DNA of 64,000 nt, from NCBI RefSeq assembly GCF_014207235.1, contig NZ_JACHDA010000002.1, positions 434,001 through 498,000 on the forward strand, read 5' to 3'. Both the position numbers and the translations under genes were made by a program. The DNA is from Sphingopyxis sp. JAI128. Lineage in GTDB: Bacteria > Pseudomonadota > Alphaproteobacteria > Sphingomonadales > Sphingomonadaceae. Positions 36,555 through 47,557 of this stretch are shown one piece after another. Within the stretch, counting starts at the first letter, position 1, and every line of letters begins with the position of its first letter. The notes under the pieces were generated by a model. The model was not told where the DNA came from. It did not search any database and worked only from the letters and a program-made list of their open reading frames with translations.

Positions 36555-37735
36555 TTGTCTCCCGTGCGGGCCGAGGCCATGCCGCTTGCGGCGGCACGCT
36601 GGCCCGACGGGGCACCGACGCGGATGACATCCATCATCGGCGGCGCGACGAGCGATTCGACGAGGTCGGCCAGGTCGCGCGTTGCGTCAGGCAGGCCGCA
36701 ACCTGCCGCTCGCTCGGCCGCTTCTTCGATCGCGCCGGGCTCGAGCGCCATCCGCTGGATATGCTTCGCCACCTCGGCGGGCGTGAAATCGGGCTGCTGG
36801 AACGCAATCGCCCCGCCCGCTTCGACAAGATCGACGACATTATAGGTCTGGTGATCGTCCATGGCGTGCGGATAGGGCACGAAGATCGCCGGGCGACCCG
36901 CGCAGGCGAGTTCGGCGACGGTCGATGCGCCCGCGCGCGCGATCACCATATGCGCCCAGCGCAAACGCTCGGGGAAATCCTTGATATAGGGCGCGCATTC
37001 GGCGGCAACGCCCAGCTCGGCATATCTGGCACGCACCGCTTCGATATCATCCTCGCGGCATTGCTGGACGACCTGCAACCGGTCGAGCAGCGCGCGCGGC
37101 AGCATCGCGATCGCGGCGGGGACCACGTCGCTTAGCACCGTGGCGCCGAGGCTGCCTCCGACGACGAGCAAGCGAAAGATGCCGTCCTCGGGCAAGGGCG
37201 GGAAACCGTCTTCGCGGATCGCGACGATCTCGTCGCGCACCGGGTTGCCGGTGATATGTTTTTTGAGTTCGTGTCCGGCGGGATAGCGCTGGATATTATG
37301 GTATGCGACCGCGACCGCATCGACGCGCGGCGCCATCATCCGGTTGACGCGGCCAAGCACGGCGTTCTGTTCGTGGAGCACGCGCGGCCGTTTCGTCGCG
37401 CCCGCCGCGAGCAGGCTGGGCAGCGACGGATAGCCGCCGAAACCGACGACGACCGCGGGATCGAATTCGTCGATCAGGTCGATCGCCATGCGGCGCCCCT
37501 TGCGAATCGCGAGCGCCGCCTTCAGCCAGCCGACGGGGCCGCCGTGGATCCGGCCCGCGGGAAGGACATGCGTTTCCATCTCGGCGGGCGCGCCCGGAAT
37601 CTTCAGCCCGCGGTCGTCGCTGACCAGCGCGACGCGGTGGCCGCGCGCGATCAACTCGCTCGCGAGGGCGTAAGCGGGCAGCATATGTCCCCCCGTCCCG
37701 CCGGCGGCGAGAAGGAAGTGGCGGGTTGCGGTCAT
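36551..37735 (-). CDS. murG: Lipid II synthase MurG
   Basis: A 394-residue GT28 transferase that adds GlcNAc to lipid I on the cytoplasmic face. [26 protein letters not shown] is the first glycine loop. [37 protein letters not shown] and the [34 protein letters not shown] signature are intact. ATG 37735 overlaps the ftsW stop as ATGA. The frame extends further upstream only because it reads through ftsW in another frame. Confidence 0.97.
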   Translation of the reverse strand: MTATRHFLLAAGGTGGHMLPAYALASELIARGHRVALVSDDRGLKIPGAPAEMETHVLPAGRIHGGPVGWLKAALAIRKGRRMAIDLIDEFDPAVVVGFGGYPSLPSLLAAGATKRPRVLHEQNAVLGRVNRMMAPRVDAVAVAYHNIQRYPAGHELKKHITGNPVRDEIVAIREDGFPPLPEDGIFRLLVVGGSLGATVLSDVVPAAIAMLPRALLDRLQVVQQCREDDIEAVRARYAELGVAAECAPYIKDFPERLRWAHMVIARAGASTVAELACAGRPAIFVPYPHAMDDHQTYNVVDLVEAGGAIAFQQPDFTPAEVAKHIQRMALEPGAIEEAAERAAGCGLPDATRDLADLVESLVAPPMMDVIRVGAPSGQRAAASGMASARTGDK

Positions 37736-38958
37736 TTCTTGTTCCAGTTTCGGGTCATCGATACCCGAGCGGCATAGGGGTTTCGCCGGGTCAGCGACAA
37801 GAGCAAACCCATGCCGATCGACAGCGCGATGAAGGACGAGCCGCCATAGCTGATGAAGGGCAAGGTCATCCCTTTCGACGGAAAGATTTGCGTGTTCACC
37901 GCCATGTTGATCACCGCCTGGCCGCCGAACTGCGCGATCAGCCCCGCGACGGCCAGGATCAGGAAGCTGTCTTCCTCGTCGAGCAGGCGGACGAGGACGC
38001 GCACGATGATCGCAAGATAGAGGATCGCGATCGCGATGCACGCGATCATCCCGAATTCTTCGCCGATGACCGAGAAGATATAGTCGGTGTGCGCTTCGGG
38101 CAGCTGGAATTTGGCGAGCCCCGCGCCGGGACCAGTGCCGATCAGCCCGCCCGCGGTCAGCGTTGCATGCGCCTTATCGACCTGGAAGCTGTCGCCTTCG
38201 GCAAACAGCCAGATGTTGATGCGCTGCTGCGCGACCGGGTAGAAGAAATAGGCAAGGATGATCCCCGCGACGCCCGAACCCGCGAGCATGCCCATGATCC
38301 GCATCGACAGGCCGGCGACGAGCACGAGCACGAACCAGGTTGCGGCGAAGATGATCGTCTGCCCAAGGTCGGGCTGGCTCATCAGCAGCAGCGCGATGAC
38401 GCCGGTGAGCGCGGCGGCGAGCGGCACGACGGGCAGGCTCTGGTCGTGCAGGCGCAGCGACAATATCCACGCGAGCGACACCGCGAAGAAGGGTTTCAGA
38501 AATTCCGACGGCTGAAGCCGGAACACGCCGCTGCCAAGCCAGCGCTGCGCGCCGTTCACCGAGGTACCGACGAGCGGCACCAGGAAGAGGAGCGCCAGGA
38601 AAAGGATCGTGCCGTAAATCGCGAAGCGGCGGGCCTGCGGCTTGGGCAGCATCGATACCATCAGCATCACCGGCACGCCGACGACCACCCACATCAGCTG
38701 GCGGTAAAAATAATAGAGCGGGTCGAGCGAAGCGGTCGTGGTCGACAGTTTCTGCGCCGCAACGGGCGACGCCGCCGCGACCGCGACCAGCCCGACCGCG
38801 ACGAGGATCGAAACGAGCAGCAGCAGCACGCGATCGATTTCCCAGAACCACAGGCCCAGCGGCGTGCGGTCGGCGCGGCTGAGGCGCGGGCCGCGGCGTT
38901 TGGTCGTGCGCGTCGTGGCGATCACCGGGCGTTCGTTTGCGGTGTCCATATTGTCCAT
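37732..38958 (-). CDS. ftsW: Lipid II polymerase FtsW
   Basis: About 408 residues of SEDS family with some ten transmembrane helices. The cytoplasmic N-terminus (RRGPRLSRADRTPLGLWFWEIDR) is followed by the first helix. Conserved SEDS segments are RWLGSGVFRLQPSEFLKPFF, MSQPDLGQTI, the LLTAGGLIGTGPGAG-type loop and SKGMTLPFISYGGSS. ATGs at 38970, 38958 and 38949 are all in frame; a G-rich run at about 38959-38965 best serves the last two. It is separated from murD by a palindromic repeat, the only non-coding break between mraZ and ddl. Confidence 0.94.
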   Translation of the reverse strand: MDNMDTANERPVIATTRTTKRRGPRLSRADRTPLGLWFWEIDRVLLLLVSILVAVGLVAVAAASPVAAQKLSTTTASLDPLYYFYRQLMWVVVGVPVMLMVSMLPKPQARRFAIYGTILFLALLFLVPLVGTSVNGAQRWLGSGVFRLQPSEFLKPFFAVSLAWILSLRLHDQSLPVVPLAAALTGVIALLLMSQPDLGQTIIFAATWFVLVLVAGLSMRIMGMLAGSGVAGIILAYFFYPVAQQRINIWLFAEGDSFQVDKAHATLTAGGLIGTGPGAGLAKFQLPEAHTDYIFSVIGEEFGMIACIAIAILYLAIIVRVLVRLLDEEDSFLILAVAGLIAQFGGQAVINMAVNTQIFPSKGMTLPFISYGGSSFIALSIGMGLLLSLTRRNPYAARVSMTRNWNKK

Positions 38959-39006
38959 CCCCCCGCTCATGTCCCGAATCCCGAATTCAAAACGCCCCGC
39001 CCTCTT

Positions 39007-39089
39007 CCCGCTCGCATCGAGCGAAGTCGAGATGCGCCGAAGGCGTGGACGACCGATAGGCGTCTCGACTTCGTCGAACGCGAACGGAG
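39007..39089. repeat. Palindromic repeat family A, copy 1 (murD-ftsW gap)
   Basis: Inverted arms, left ~39008-39035 and right ~39061-39088, match at about 21 of 28 positions around the core CGAAGTCGAGA. The same core sequence occurs at 55850-55934. Located between murD (stop 39101) and ftsW, it interrupts the otherwise overlapping dcw operon. Confidence 0.7.
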
Positions 39090-39100
39090 ATTGGGTGCCA

Positions 39101-40405
39101 TCATATGCCAAGCGCCTGTACGAGCGTGCGGAACGCATCGCCGCGCTGTTCATAATCCTTATACTGGTCGAACGAGGCGCAGGCGGGCGACAGCAGGACG
39201 ATGTCACCCGGCCTCGCCGCTGCCGCCGCCTGTTTCACCGCCGTCGCCATGTCCCCCGAACGCTCCACCGCGATCGCATCGCCGATCTCGGTCGCGAAGT
39301 CTTCCATCGCCTCGCCGATCAGATAGGCGCGTTTGACATGGCCGAACCAGGGCCGGCACGCGGCCAGCCCGTCGCCCTTTGCCTGTCCGCCGGCGATCCA
39401 GTGGATACGCTGGTCCGGCGCCGGCGGGAATGCCGCCAGCGCCGGTGCAGCGGAAGCCGCGTTGGTGGCCTTGCTGTCATTGTACCAGCGGACACCATCG
39501 GCTTCGCCGACCAATTCCATGCGGTGCGGCAGCGACGTGTAGGTCGCGAGGCCGCGTTCGATCTGCTCGTCGTCCAGCCCCAGGACACGGCACACCGCGA
39601 TCGCGCAGACGGCATTCTGCGCATTGTGCGGCCCTTGCAACGCGGGCCAGCGCGCTTGATCGGGGGGATCGATATCCTTTGCCGAGACGCGATGGAGCCG
39701 ATGATTGATGCGCCCCGCGATCATCTTCGACGGGTCGTCGTCGACCGCGACGATCGCGACTTGGTCGCGGTGCTGGAGGCTGAACAGGCGCGCCTTCGAC
39801 GCGGCATAGCCGGCGAAGCCGTCGTAGCGGTCGAGATGGTCGGGGCTGATGTTGGTGAGCACCGCGATGTCGCAGGCAAGGCTGTGCGCGAGGTCGATCT
39901 GGTAACTCGACAGTTCGAGCACATAGACGCCATGTTCGGGAAGCGGATCGCGCGACAGGATCGGCAGGCCGATGTTGCCACCCATCAGCGCCGGGATACC
40001 GGCGCTTTCGAGCATATGGGCGACGAGTGCGGTCACGGTCGACTTGCCGTTGGTGCCGGTGATGCCGACGACCTTGTGCGGCGGCAGTTCGCCCCGCGCC
40101 TCGGCAAAGAGTTCGATGTCGCCGATGACCGGGACATGGGCATCCTTGGCGTGCGCGGCGATCGGATGCCGGTTCAGCGGCACGCCGGGAGAGACGACGA
40201 CCCCCGCGAAGCCGACAAGGTCGATTTCGAGCGGATCGCCGATATCGGCGCCGAGCGCCATCGCGTCGTCGCGCGCGCCCTCGCGATCGTCCCACGCCGT
40301 GACCCCCGCGCCGCTCGCAATCAACGCCTCGACCGTCGCGAGCCCCGAGCGCGCCAGTCCCAGCACCGCATAGCGGCGGCCAGCAAAGGCGCGCGAGGTG
40401 ATCAC
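39101..40405 (-). CDS. murD: UDP-N-acetylmuramoylalanine--D-glutamate ligase
   Basis: A 434-residue Mur ligase adding D-Glu to UDP-MurNAc-L-Ala. [16 protein letters not shown] at the start, [13 protein letters not shown]-loop [19 protein letters not shown] (about residue 113), [39 protein letters not shown], and [17 protein letters not shown]. Its ATG overlaps the mraY stop as ATGA. After its stop about 140 bases including the repeat separate it from ftsW. Confidence 0.97.
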   Translation of the reverse strand: MITSRAFAGRRYAVLGLARSGLATVEALIASGAGVTAWDDREGARDDAMALGADIGDPLEIDLVGFAGVVVSPGVPLNRHPIAAHAKDAHVPVIGDIELFAEARGELPPHKVVGITGTNGKSTVTALVAHMLESAGIPALMGGNIGLPILSRDPLPEHGVYVLELSSYQIDLAHSLACDIAVLTNISPDHLDRYDGFAGYAASKARLFSLQHRDQVAIVAVDDDPSKMIAGRINHRLHRVSAKDIDPPDQARWPALQGPHNAQNAVCAIAVCRVLGLDDEQIERGLATYTSLPHRMELVGEADGVRWYNDSKATNAASAAPALAAFPPAPDQRIHWIAGGQAKGDGLAACRPWFGHVKRAYLIGEAMEDFATEIGDAIAVERSGDMATAVKQAAAAARPGDIVLLSPACASFDQYKDYEQRGDAFRTLVQALGI

Positions 40406-41472
40406 CGCAGCTTCAAGGTCGCGAGCCCTGCCAGCGCGAGGACGATCGAGACGATCCAGAAACGGATGACGACGGTCGATTCGGGCCAGCCCAATTGCTC
40501 GAAATGATGGTGGATCGGCGCCATGCGAAAGACGCGCTTGCCGGTGCGCTTGTACCAGAAGACCTGGATGATCACCGACAGCGCCTCGACCACGAACAGC
40601 CCGCCGACAAGGACGAGGACCAGCTCATGCTGCGCGGTCACCGCGATCGTCGCGAGCGCGCCGCCGAGCGCAAGGCTGCCCGTATCGCCCATGAAGACGG
40701 CGGCGGGGGGCGCATTGAACCACAGGAAGGCAAGGCAGGCGCCGATGATCGCGGCGGCGAACACCGCCAGCTCGCCCGCGCCGGGAACGTGCGGGATGCC
40801 CAGATATTCGGCGAATTTCACGTTGCCCGACAGATAGACGATGACGAGGAAGGTCAGGCTGGCGATGATCACCGGAAAAGTCGCGAGGCCGTCGAGCCCG
40901 TCGGTCAGGTTCACCGCGTTGCCGAAGCCGACGATCAATATCATCGCGAACACATAATAGAGCGGTCCCAAAGGAATCACGATGCCGCTGAAGAAGGGCA
41001 GGTAAAGGTCGGTGCCGGTGCGCGAGACGATCAGCAGCACCGCGACGCCCGCGATCAGGAATTCGACGAGCAGGCGCACACGCCCGGGAATGCCGCGATG
41101 GCTGGCCTTGGTCACCTTGTCGAGATCGTCGAGGAAGCCGACCGCGGCAAAGCCGCCGGTGACGAAAATGCACGCCCACACGAAACGGTTGGACAAATCC
41201 ATCCACAACAGTGCGGAGATCATCAGCGAAATGAGGATCATCAACCCCCCCATCGTCGGCGTGCCCTTTTTCGCCAGGTGGCTTTGCGGGCCGTCGTCGC
41301 GGATCGGCTGCCCCTTCCCCTGCCGCATGCGCAGCATCAGGATGAAGCGCGGCCCGATCCACAGACCGAGGATCAGCGCGGTCGCAACCGCAGCGCCCGA
41401 ACGGAAGCTCAGATAGCGAATGAGGTTGAGCGCCCCCGGAAAGCCAAGCCATTCCGCCAGCCAGTATAACAT
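40402..41472 (-). CDS. mraY: Phospho-N-acetylmuramoyl-pentapeptide transferase
   Basis: A 356-residue, ten-helix membrane enzyme that forms lipid I. Conserved: [28 protein letters not shown] at the cytoplasmic loop, [16 protein letters not shown] with the DD pair, [43 protein letters not shown], and [17 protein letters not shown] 41472 overlaps the murF stop by one base (TGATG). The TTG at 41475 is not needed. Confidence 0.97.
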   Translation of the reverse strand: MLYWLAEWLGFPGALNLIRYLSFRSGAAVATALILGLWIGPRFILMLRMRQGKGQPIRDDGPQSHLAKKGTPTMGGLMILISLMISALLWMDLSNRFVWACIFVTGGFAAVGFLDDLDKVTKASHRGIPGRVRLLVEFLIAGVAVLLIVSRTGTDLYLPFFSGIVIPLGPLYYVFAMILIVGFGNAVNLTDGLDGLATFPVIIASLTFLVIVYLSGNVKFAEYLGIPHVPGAGELAVFAAAIIGACLAFLWFNAPPAAVFMGDTGSLALGGALATIAVTAQHELVLVLVGGLFVVEALSVIIQVFWYKRTGKRVFRMAPIHHHFEQLGWPESTVVIRFWIVSIVLALAGLATLKLR

Positions 41473-42848
41473 CAATATTCCCCGCTCATCAGCGCCGTAA
41501 CGACATGCGACAGGCCGACGCTGTTCGACCCCTTGACCAGCACGGCGTCGCCCGGACGGATCACGTCCTTGAGCCGCGCCGTCGCGGCCGAGTGGGCGGG
41601 CACATGCTCGAAATCGATGCGCCCCTCAAGCGCTTTGGCGAGCGGCGCCATCTCGTCGCCGACAAGCAGGGCGAATTGCACCCTCGCCGCGACGAGCGGA
41701 GCCGCGAGACCCGCGTGATAGGCTTCGCTGCCGGGCCCCAGTTCCTTCATCGCCCCCAGAATCGCGATCTTGCGGTCCGCGGATTCGGTGCCGAGCTGGC
41801 CAATGGTGGCCGCCATCGACGCAGGGTTGGCATTATAGCTTTCGTCGATGACGAGGATATGGCCGCCGGGCACCGCGACGCGGTGGCGCGCGCCGCGACC
41901 GGCAAGCCCGCCCATTTCGGCGAAGGCCAGGCCCGCCGCCGGCAGGTCGCCGCCAACCGCCTTCACCGCGGCAAGCACCGCAAGCGAATTGGCGACCCAG
42001 TGCGCGCCGCCCTGTGCGATCGTAAAGCAGAGCAGCGAATCCTGTACCTGCGCGGTGACGAGCGAGCCGCCCTGCCCGTCGGGCAGCCAGTCGGCCGCGC
42101 GCACGTCGGCGCCCTCATTCAGCCCGAAGCTGACGATATGGGCCGCATGGCGTTCGGCCTTGGCGCGGAGGCGCCCGTAATGCGGGCTGTCGAATGGCAC
42201 GATCGCAGTGCCGCCGGGTTCCAGCCCTTCGAAAATCTCGCCCTTGGCATCGGCGATCGCTTCTTCGCTGCCGAAAAATTCCATGTGCGCGGGCGCGATG
42301 GTGGTGACGATGGCAACGTGCGGCCGCACGATGCGCGTCAGCCCCGCGAGTTCGCCGGCATGGTTCATCCCCATTTCGAAGATGCCATAATCGGCGGTCG
42401 AGGGCATGCGCGCGAGGCTGAGCGGCACCCCAACATGGTTGTTGTAACTTTTGACCGACCGGTGCGCCTTGCCGGGGCGAAAGCGGTCGAGCGCCGCGAA
42501 CAGCGCCTCCTTCGTCCCCGTCTTGCCTGCCGAGCCGGTGACGCCGATGATGCGGCCATGGCTGCGCGCGCGCGCTGCGATGCCGAGCGCGTTCAGCGCG
42601 TCGGCGCTGTTGGCGACGCGCACGTGCGGATGGTCGATCGCGGTTTCGCACACGATCCCGGCGGCACCGGCGGCAATCGCCTTATCGATGAAGGCGTGGC
42701 CGTCGGCGACCTCGCCCTTCATCGCGATGAACAGATCTCCTTTCGTCACTTCGCGCGAGTCGAAAGCGACCCCCTGCAGGGTGAAGTCGGCGCTTGCGGT
42801 GCCCCCCGTGGCAGCAGCGATGGCGCGCGCGGTCCACAGCGGGTTCAT
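41472..42848 (-). CDS. murF: UDP-N-acetylmuramoyl-tripeptide--D-alanyl-D-alanine ligase
   Basis: A 458-residue Mur ligase adding D-Ala-D-Ala to the tripeptide precursor. The domain order is normal: [29 protein letters not shown], the P-loop [15 protein letters not shown], the [13 protein letters not shown] segment, [33 protein letters not shown], and [18 protein letters not shown] 42848 overlaps the murE stop as ATGA. All parts of the enzyme appear intact. Confidence 0.97.
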   Translation of the reverse strand: MNPLWTARAIAAATGGTASADFTLQGVAFDSREVTKGDLFIAMKGEVADGHAFIDKAIAAGAAGIVCETAIDHPHVRVANSADALNALGIAARARSHGRIIGVTGSAGKTGTKEALFAALDRFRPGKAHRSVKSYNNHVGVPLSLARMPSTADYGIFEMGMNHAGELAGLTRIVRPHVAIVTTIAPAHMEFFGSEEAIADAKGEIFEGLEPGGTAIVPFDSPHYGRLRAKAERHAAHIVSFGLNEGADVRAADWLPDGQGGSLVTAQVQDSLLCFTIAQGGAHWVANSLAVLAAVKAVGGDLPAAGLAFAEMGGLAGRGARHRVAVPGGHILVIDESYNANPASMAATIGQLGTESADRKIAILGAMKELGPGSEAYHAGLAAPLVAARVQFALLVGDEMAPLAKALEGRIDFEHVPAHSAATARLKDVIRPGDAVLVKGSNSVGLSHVVTALMSGEY

Positions 42849-44284
42849 GCTGCCTCCTCGCGCGCGACGGTCACATCGTCGAAGGGGATGACGCGCATCG
42901 CATCGCCCCGGCCGACGATCTGGCCCTGCTCGTGTCCCTTGCCCGCGATGCAGACGATATCGCCTGCGCCGGCGGCGGCGATGGCGGCGGAGATCGCCGC
43001 GCGGCGGTCGCCGATCACCTCTGCCCCGGGCGCGGCAGCGGCGATGGCGTTACGGATGGCAACGGGATCTTCGCCGCGCGGATTGTCGTCGGTGATAAAC
43101 AGCAAATCGGCCTTGGTCGCCGCGATCTTGCCCATTTCGGGGCGCTTCGCCTGATCGCGGTCGCCGCCCGCGCCGAAAACGAGGATCAGCCGGCCGCTCG
43201 CATGCGGGCGCAGCGCGTCGAGCGCGGCCTCGATCGCATCGGGCGTATGGGCATAATCGACATAGACGGGCGCGCCCGTCCGGGCGATCGCCGCGCGTTC
43301 GAGCCGGCCGCGTACCGGCTGGAGCCGCGCGAGATTGCCGAGCGTGTGCGCGACATCGCCGCCGGTCGCGATCACAAGGCCCGCGGACACGAGCGCGTTG
43401 GAGACCTGATAAGCGCCAATCAGCGGCAGATTCACTTTTTGCGTGAGGTCGCCAGCTGCGATGACGAGCGATTGGCCAAGTTGGGTCGGCTCCCGCGAAA
43501 CGAGACGCAGCGCTTCCCCGCCGGCACCGACGGTCAGCAGCCGGTGGCCGCGCGTCCGAACCGCAGCGATTACCGGCGCAGAATATTCGTCGTCGGCCCA
43601 GACGACGGCTGTCCCACCGGGTTCGAGCACCTCCGAAAAGAGCCGCAACTTGGCGGCGAGATAGGCCTCCATCGTGCCATGATAATCGAGATGATCGTGA
43701 CTCAAATTGGTGAAAGCGGCCGCCTTCACCGGCAGCCCCTCGGTTCGATACTGATCGAGCCCATGACTGGAGGCCTCGAACGCAGCGTGGGTCATCCCTT
43801 CGGCGGCAAGCCCCGACATGTTCGACAGAAAGGTGACGATATCGGGGGTGGTGAGGCCCGTCGAGGCGCTGTCCTGCGACGTCGTGATACCGAGCGTACC
43901 GATCGACGCGGCGTTGAACCCCGCCATCCGCCACAGCTGCCGCGTCATTTCGACGGTCGACGTCTTGCCGTTGGTGCCCGTCACCGCAACGCAGGTTGCG
44001 GGAAAGCGGTGAAAAAAACGCGCAGCGATATGTGCAAAGGCGCGGCGCGGATTGGCGTCGGCTATGTGCACGGCACCCGCCACTTTCGCTTCCGGGCGCG
44101 CGACCACCGCGACCGCGCCTGCCTCGACCGCTGGGGCAATGAAATCCTCGCCGTTGAATTTTTCGCCGGCAAAGGCGCCGAAGATGGTGCCCGGCGCGAC
44201 CTTGCGATGGTCGATCGCGAGTCCCGTCACAACGGGATCGCTGCCCTCCAGCGCCTGATCCTCGAGCAGCGCGGCGAGACGCAT
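42845..44284 (-). CDS. murE: UDP-MurNAc-L-Ala-D-Glu--meso-DAP ligase
   Basis: A 479-residue Mur ligase. IDHRKVAPGTIFGAFAGEKFNGEDFI, VTGTNGKTSTVEMTRQLW, FEASSHGLDQYRTEGL and NLSHDHLDYHGTMEAYLAAK are standard. DNPRGEDP near residue 400 is the motif that specifies meso-diaminopimelate, so this organism has DAP-type peptidoglycan. Its ATG shares one base with the ftsI stop (TGATG). Confidence 0.97.
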   Translation of the reverse strand: MRLAALLEDQALEGSDPVVTGLAIDHRKVAPGTIFGAFAGEKFNGEDFIAPAVEAGAVAVVARPEAKVAGAVHIADANPRRAFAHIAARFFHRFPATCVAVTGTNGKTSTVEMTRQLWRMAGFNAASIGTLGITTSQDSASTGLTTPDIVTFLSNMSGLAAEGMTHAAFEASSHGLDQYRTEGLPVKAAAFTNLSHDHLDYHGTMEAYLAAKLRLFSEVLEPGGTAVVWADDEYSAPVIAAVRTRGHRLLTVGAGGEALRLVSREPTQLGQSLVIAAGDLTQKVNLPLIGAYQVSNALVSAGLVIATGGDVAHTLGNLARLQPVRGRLERAAIARTGAPVYVDYAHTPDAIEAALDALRPHASGRLILVFGAGGDRDQAKRPEMGKIAATKADLLFITDDNPRGEDPVAIRNAIAAAAPGAEVIGDRRAAISAAIAAAGAGDIVCIAGKGHEQGQIVGRGDAMRVIPFDDVTVAREEAA

Positions 44285-45972
44285 CAGTGCGCTTCCTCGC
44301 CTTTACGCAGCAGCGGGGTCAGTTCGGACACGTCGACATCGCGACTTTCGTCGGGAAACACGCCGAGCATCGGGCCGGCGCGCGTCACGACCTTGCGCAC
44401 CACCGGCGCCGCGGTCCAGCCCGCCGTGCGCTGCCCCGAGCTATAGGCATTGCCCTTGGGCTCGTCGATCATCACGAGCACGACATAGCGCGGATTGTCC
44501 ATCGGGAAAGCCGCCGCGAAGGTCGAAACGAGCGAATGGCGGCGATAGCCGCCCGCCCCGGGCTTTTCGGCGGACCCGGTCTTCCCGCCGACGCGGAAAC
44601 CCGGAGCATCGGCCTGCTTCCCAGTGCCGTCGGAAACGATCAGGCGAAGGAGCTGGCGCATCCGCGCGCTGGTCGCCGCCTTGAACACCCGGCGCCCCTG
44701 CGGCGGCGCCTTGTCGCCGAGCCTCAGCATCGTTGCGGGACGATAGATGCCGCCGTTGACGAGCGCAGCGTATGCGCTGGCGAGGTGGAGCGGCGTCACC
44801 GCGATGCCGTGACCATAGCTGGTCGTCATCGTCGTGACCCGGCCCCAGTTTTTCGGCCAGAGCGGAAAGGCGCGCTCCTTGAGGTCGATTTGCGCCCGCT
44901 TGTCGAAATCGAGATTGCGAAAGAGCCGTTCCAGATTTTCACGGCCGAGTTCGTCGGCGATGCGCGCGGTCGCGATGTTCGAACTTTCGATCAGCGTTTC
45001 AGGCACATTGTACCAGCGACCCGGATGGCTGTCGCGGATGCGAAAACCCGCGATCGGCAGCGGCGCCGTCGCGTCATAGCGACGCGCCATGTTGGTCACC
45101 ACGCCGTCGTCGATCGCGGCGCCGATCGACAGCGGCTTGAAGGTCGAGCCGAGTTCATAGAGATTGTAGGTGACCGAGTTGCGGCGCGTCGTCGGGTCGC
45201 TGCCCGCGAGCTTGTTCGGATTGAAGGTCGGGAGCGAGGTCATTGCCGCGACTTCGCCCGTATGGACATCGAGAATCACGCCGGCGCCGCCGATTGCCTC
45301 GAGGTTGGCGACCGCGGCGCTTAATTCGCTTTCGAGCACGCCCTGCACGCGCGCGTCGATTGACAGTGTGAGCGGATCGCCGCGCGTCGCCTTGTCGATC
45401 AGGCGCTGGTCGAAAGCCCCCTCCACGCCGGTGACGCCATGGCCTTCGGCGTTGGTAAAGCCGAGCACATGTGCGGCAAGCGTCGACTGCGGATAGAGGC
45501 GCTCCTTTTCACGCGGGAAATCGAAACCAACGTCGCCGATCGCGTTCACCGCCGCGACCTGGTCGGGCAGCGCACGACGGCGGATATAGGTCGGACGCGG
45601 CCCGCTCAGTCTGGCGAGCAGATCCTCGCGCGGTGTGTCGGGAAAAATCTTGTGCAATTCGTCGGCCAGATATTGCCGGTCGTTGAGCAGTTTCGAGGGG
45701 ACCACGCGGATCGAATAGCCATCGATCGTCCGTGCGAGCGGAACACCGTTGCGATCGACGATATCGGCGCGTGCGGGAACGAAAGCCGTGGCGGCGCGAT
45801 TGCCTGCCGCCGTATCGAACAGCGCAAAATAGAGAAGGCGGACCGACACAACCAAAAAGGCCGCCGCGAACAGCAGCATCAAGATCATCAAACGCTGCTG
45901 CGCGGTCAGCAATATCTGCTGCCGCACACCAGCGGTACGAACCCGGGTCGGACGGACGACCAGCGTGTTCAT
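44284..45972 (-). CDS. ftsI: Penicillin-binding protein 3 (FtsI)
   Basis: A 562-residue septal transpeptidase. One transmembrane helix (residues ~28-48) follows a short cytoplasmic tail. The non-catalytic pedestal starts ADIVDRNGVPLARTID. The transpeptidase has the SxxK serine S276 in GSTFKP, SSN at 330-332 and KTG at 464-466, so it is catalytically complete. ATG 45972 overlaps the ftsL stop as ATGA. The very long open frame upstream to 46770 is out of frame with ftsL and is a shadow. Confidence 0.97.
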   Translation of the reverse strand: MNTLVVRPTRVRTAGVRQQILLTAQQRLMILMLLFAAAFLVVSVRLLYFALFDTAAGNRAATAFVPARADIVDRNGVPLARTIDGYSIRVVPSKLLNDRQYLADELHKIFPDTPREDLLARLSGPRPTYIRRRALPDQVAAVNAIGDVGFDFPREKERLYPQSTLAAHVLGFTNAEGHGVTGVEGAFDQRLIDKATRGDPLTLSIDARVQGVLESELSAAVANLEAIGGAGVILDVHTGEVAAMTSLPTFNPNKLAGSDPTTRRNSVTYNLYELGSTFKPLSIGAAIDDGVVTNMARRYDATAPLPIAGFRIRDSHPGRWYNVPETLIESSNIATARIADELGRENLERLFRNLDFDKRAQIDLKERAFPLWPKNWGRVTTMTTSYGHGIAVTPLHLASAYAALVNGGIYRPATMLRLGDKAPPQGRRVFKAATSARMRQLLRLIVSDGTGKQADAPGFRVGGKTGSAEKPGAGGYRRHSLVSTFAAAFPMDNPRYVVLVMIDEPKGNAYSSGQRTAGWTAAPVVRKVVTRAGPMLGVFPDESRDVDVSELTPLLRKGEEAH

Positions 45973-46568
45973 CGGCCGGACGCTCCTCCCGCCGCCTCGG
46001 CCGCCGCCGCGCGCTTGAGGTCGGCGAGCGTGGATTCGGCGAGCAATTGATCTTCGATCATCCTGAGCTGTTCGCGGCGGCGCGTCGGTGCCATGCGCAG
46101 TGGGGTATCGCTGCGGATCGCGCTTTCGGCCTGCGCCAGCACGACGGACTTGGCGGCGGGCTTCGCGACCGACGGCTTTTCCGCTTCGACGAGAGGCGCG
46201 GCGGGCGTACCGACGGGCGAGACCATCGCCATTAGCACCGGCGCAACCTCGTTCGCGCCGCTCGCGCGCGGCAGCCGGTCGAGCGAGGCGAGCTGGCGCT
46301 CGTTCGCCAGATATTGCCCGGCGTCGGGCGCCGAATAGCCGAAGGTGTCGGCGTTCCACTGTTCGAGCTGGCGCATCGAGGCGCGGACCGCGAGTTCGGA
46401 TTCGAGATAACGGATATTGTCGCGCGTCCGGACGATGTCGCGCTCGATACGCGTCAACTCGCTGCGCGTCGCCGCGACCTTCAGCGACACGGGATAAAGC
46501 ATCATTGCAAAGATGAGCACGAGCAGGACCAGGCCGATCCCCTGGAGCTTGCGGGCCGCCATCAGCAT
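45969..46568 (-). CDS. ftsL: Cell division protein FtsL
   Basis: A 199-residue bitopic protein: short N-tail, one helix ([24 protein letters not shown], ~residues 8-31), then a heptad-rich coiled coil ([33 protein letters not shown]). A long periplasmic tail follows. Identity rests mainly on size, topology and position between rsmH and ftsI. ATG 46568 has AAGGAGG seven bases upstream and overlaps the rsmH stop by seven bases. Confidence 0.9.
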   Translation of the reverse strand: MLMAARKLQGIGLVLLVLIFAMMLYPVSLKVAATRSELTRIERDIVRTRDNIRYLESELAVRASMRQLEQWNADTFGYSAPDAGQYLANERQLASLDRLPRASGANEVAPVLMAMVSPVGTPAAPLVEAEKPSVAKPAAKSVVLAQAESAIRSDTPLRMAPTRRREQLRMIEDQLLAESTLADLKRAAAAEAAGGASGR

Positions 46569-47557
46569 GACATTGCCTCCTTGCCTGACTTGTCTTGGGC
46601 TGAATGCGCTGGCGCCGCCGTGCGAACCGCACTGCGCAGCGTCGCCGAACGCGCGCGCGGATTGCGCGCCTCTTCTTCCTTGCCCGGCCGCACCTTGCGC
46701 GCCGGTGTCTCGAAAGTTGCGGCCCGCGCCTGAGAGGTGGGCGCGGGCCGGTGGCGCGAACCGGCGGCATCGCCTCCGCTGCGTTCGCGCAGGAAATTTT
46801 TCACGATCCGGTCCTCGGTACTGTGAAAGCTGACCACGGCAAGGCGACCGCCCGGACGCAGCACGCGTTCTGCGGCATTGAGCCCCGCGACCAACTCGTC
46901 GAGTTCCGAATTGATATGGATACGGATCGCCTGGAAGCTTTTGGTCGACGGATCCTTGGGCGCGCCGGGCGGGTGGCGCAGCGCCTTGCGGATCACGCTC
47001 GCGAGTTCGGCGGTACGCGTCAGCGGACGCGCGGCGATGATCGCGCGGGCGACCCGGCGCGACTGGCGTTCGTCGCCATAGTGGAAAAGCACGTCGGCAA
47101 TCTCGGCCTCGTCCGCGCGGTTCAGCCAGTCGGCGGCACTCTCGCCGTCCTGCGCCATGCGCATGTCGAGCGGGCCGTCTTTCTGGAAGGAAAAGCCGCG
47201 TTCGTCGCGGTCGAGCTGCATCGACGAGACGCCGATGTCGAAGGTGATGCCGTCGACCGCATCGATCCCGCGCTCGGCAAGCAATCGGTCAATCTCGCCG
47301 AAGCGGCCGTGGATCAGCGCGAGCTTGCCGCCGGCCTGTTGGACCAACGCCTGCCCTTCGGCGATCGCGTCGGGGTCGCGGTCGCACGCAATAACCTCCG
47401 CCCCCGCGGCGAGCATCGCGCGCGTATAGCCTCCGGCACCGAAGGTCGCATCGACATGGCGCTCACCCGGGGCGATGGCGAGTGCGGCGATGACTTCTTC
47501 ACGGAGGACCGGATCGTGGCGGGGATCCCGAGGCAGGTCGGGGGAAAGGTCGGTCAC
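46562..47557 (-). CDS. rsmH: 16S rRNA (cytosine1402-N4)-methyltransferase
   Basis: A 331-residue enzyme that methylates C1402 of 16S r[39 protein letters not shown] contains the SAM loop. [50 protein letters not shown] and [21 protein letters not shown] are the family motifs. The GTG start at 47557 overlaps the mraZ stop as GTGA. The C-terminal ~70 residues are basic and of low complexity. Confidence 0.96.
   Translation of the reverse strand: MTDLSPDLPRDPRHDPVLREEVIAALAIAPGERHVDATFGAGGYTRAMLAAGAEVIACDRDPDAIAEGQALVQQAGGKLALIHGRFGEIDRLLAERGIDAVDGITFDIGVSSMQLDRDERGFSFQKDGPLDMRMAQDGESAADWLNRADEAEIADVLFHYGDERQSRRVARAIIAARPLTRTAELASVIRKALRHPPGAPKDPSTKSFQAIRIHINSELDELVAGLNAAERVLRPGGRLAVVSFHSTEDRIVKNFLRERSGGDAAGSRHRPAPTSQARAATFETPARKVRPGKEEEARNPRARSATLRSAVRTAAPAHSAQDKSGKEAMSC

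Noticed and set aside
44284..46770. 828-residue ORF spanning ftsI and beyond
   Set aside because: The first ~265 residues are an Arg-rich shadow of ftsL and rsmH in another frame. The real ftsI starts at 45972.
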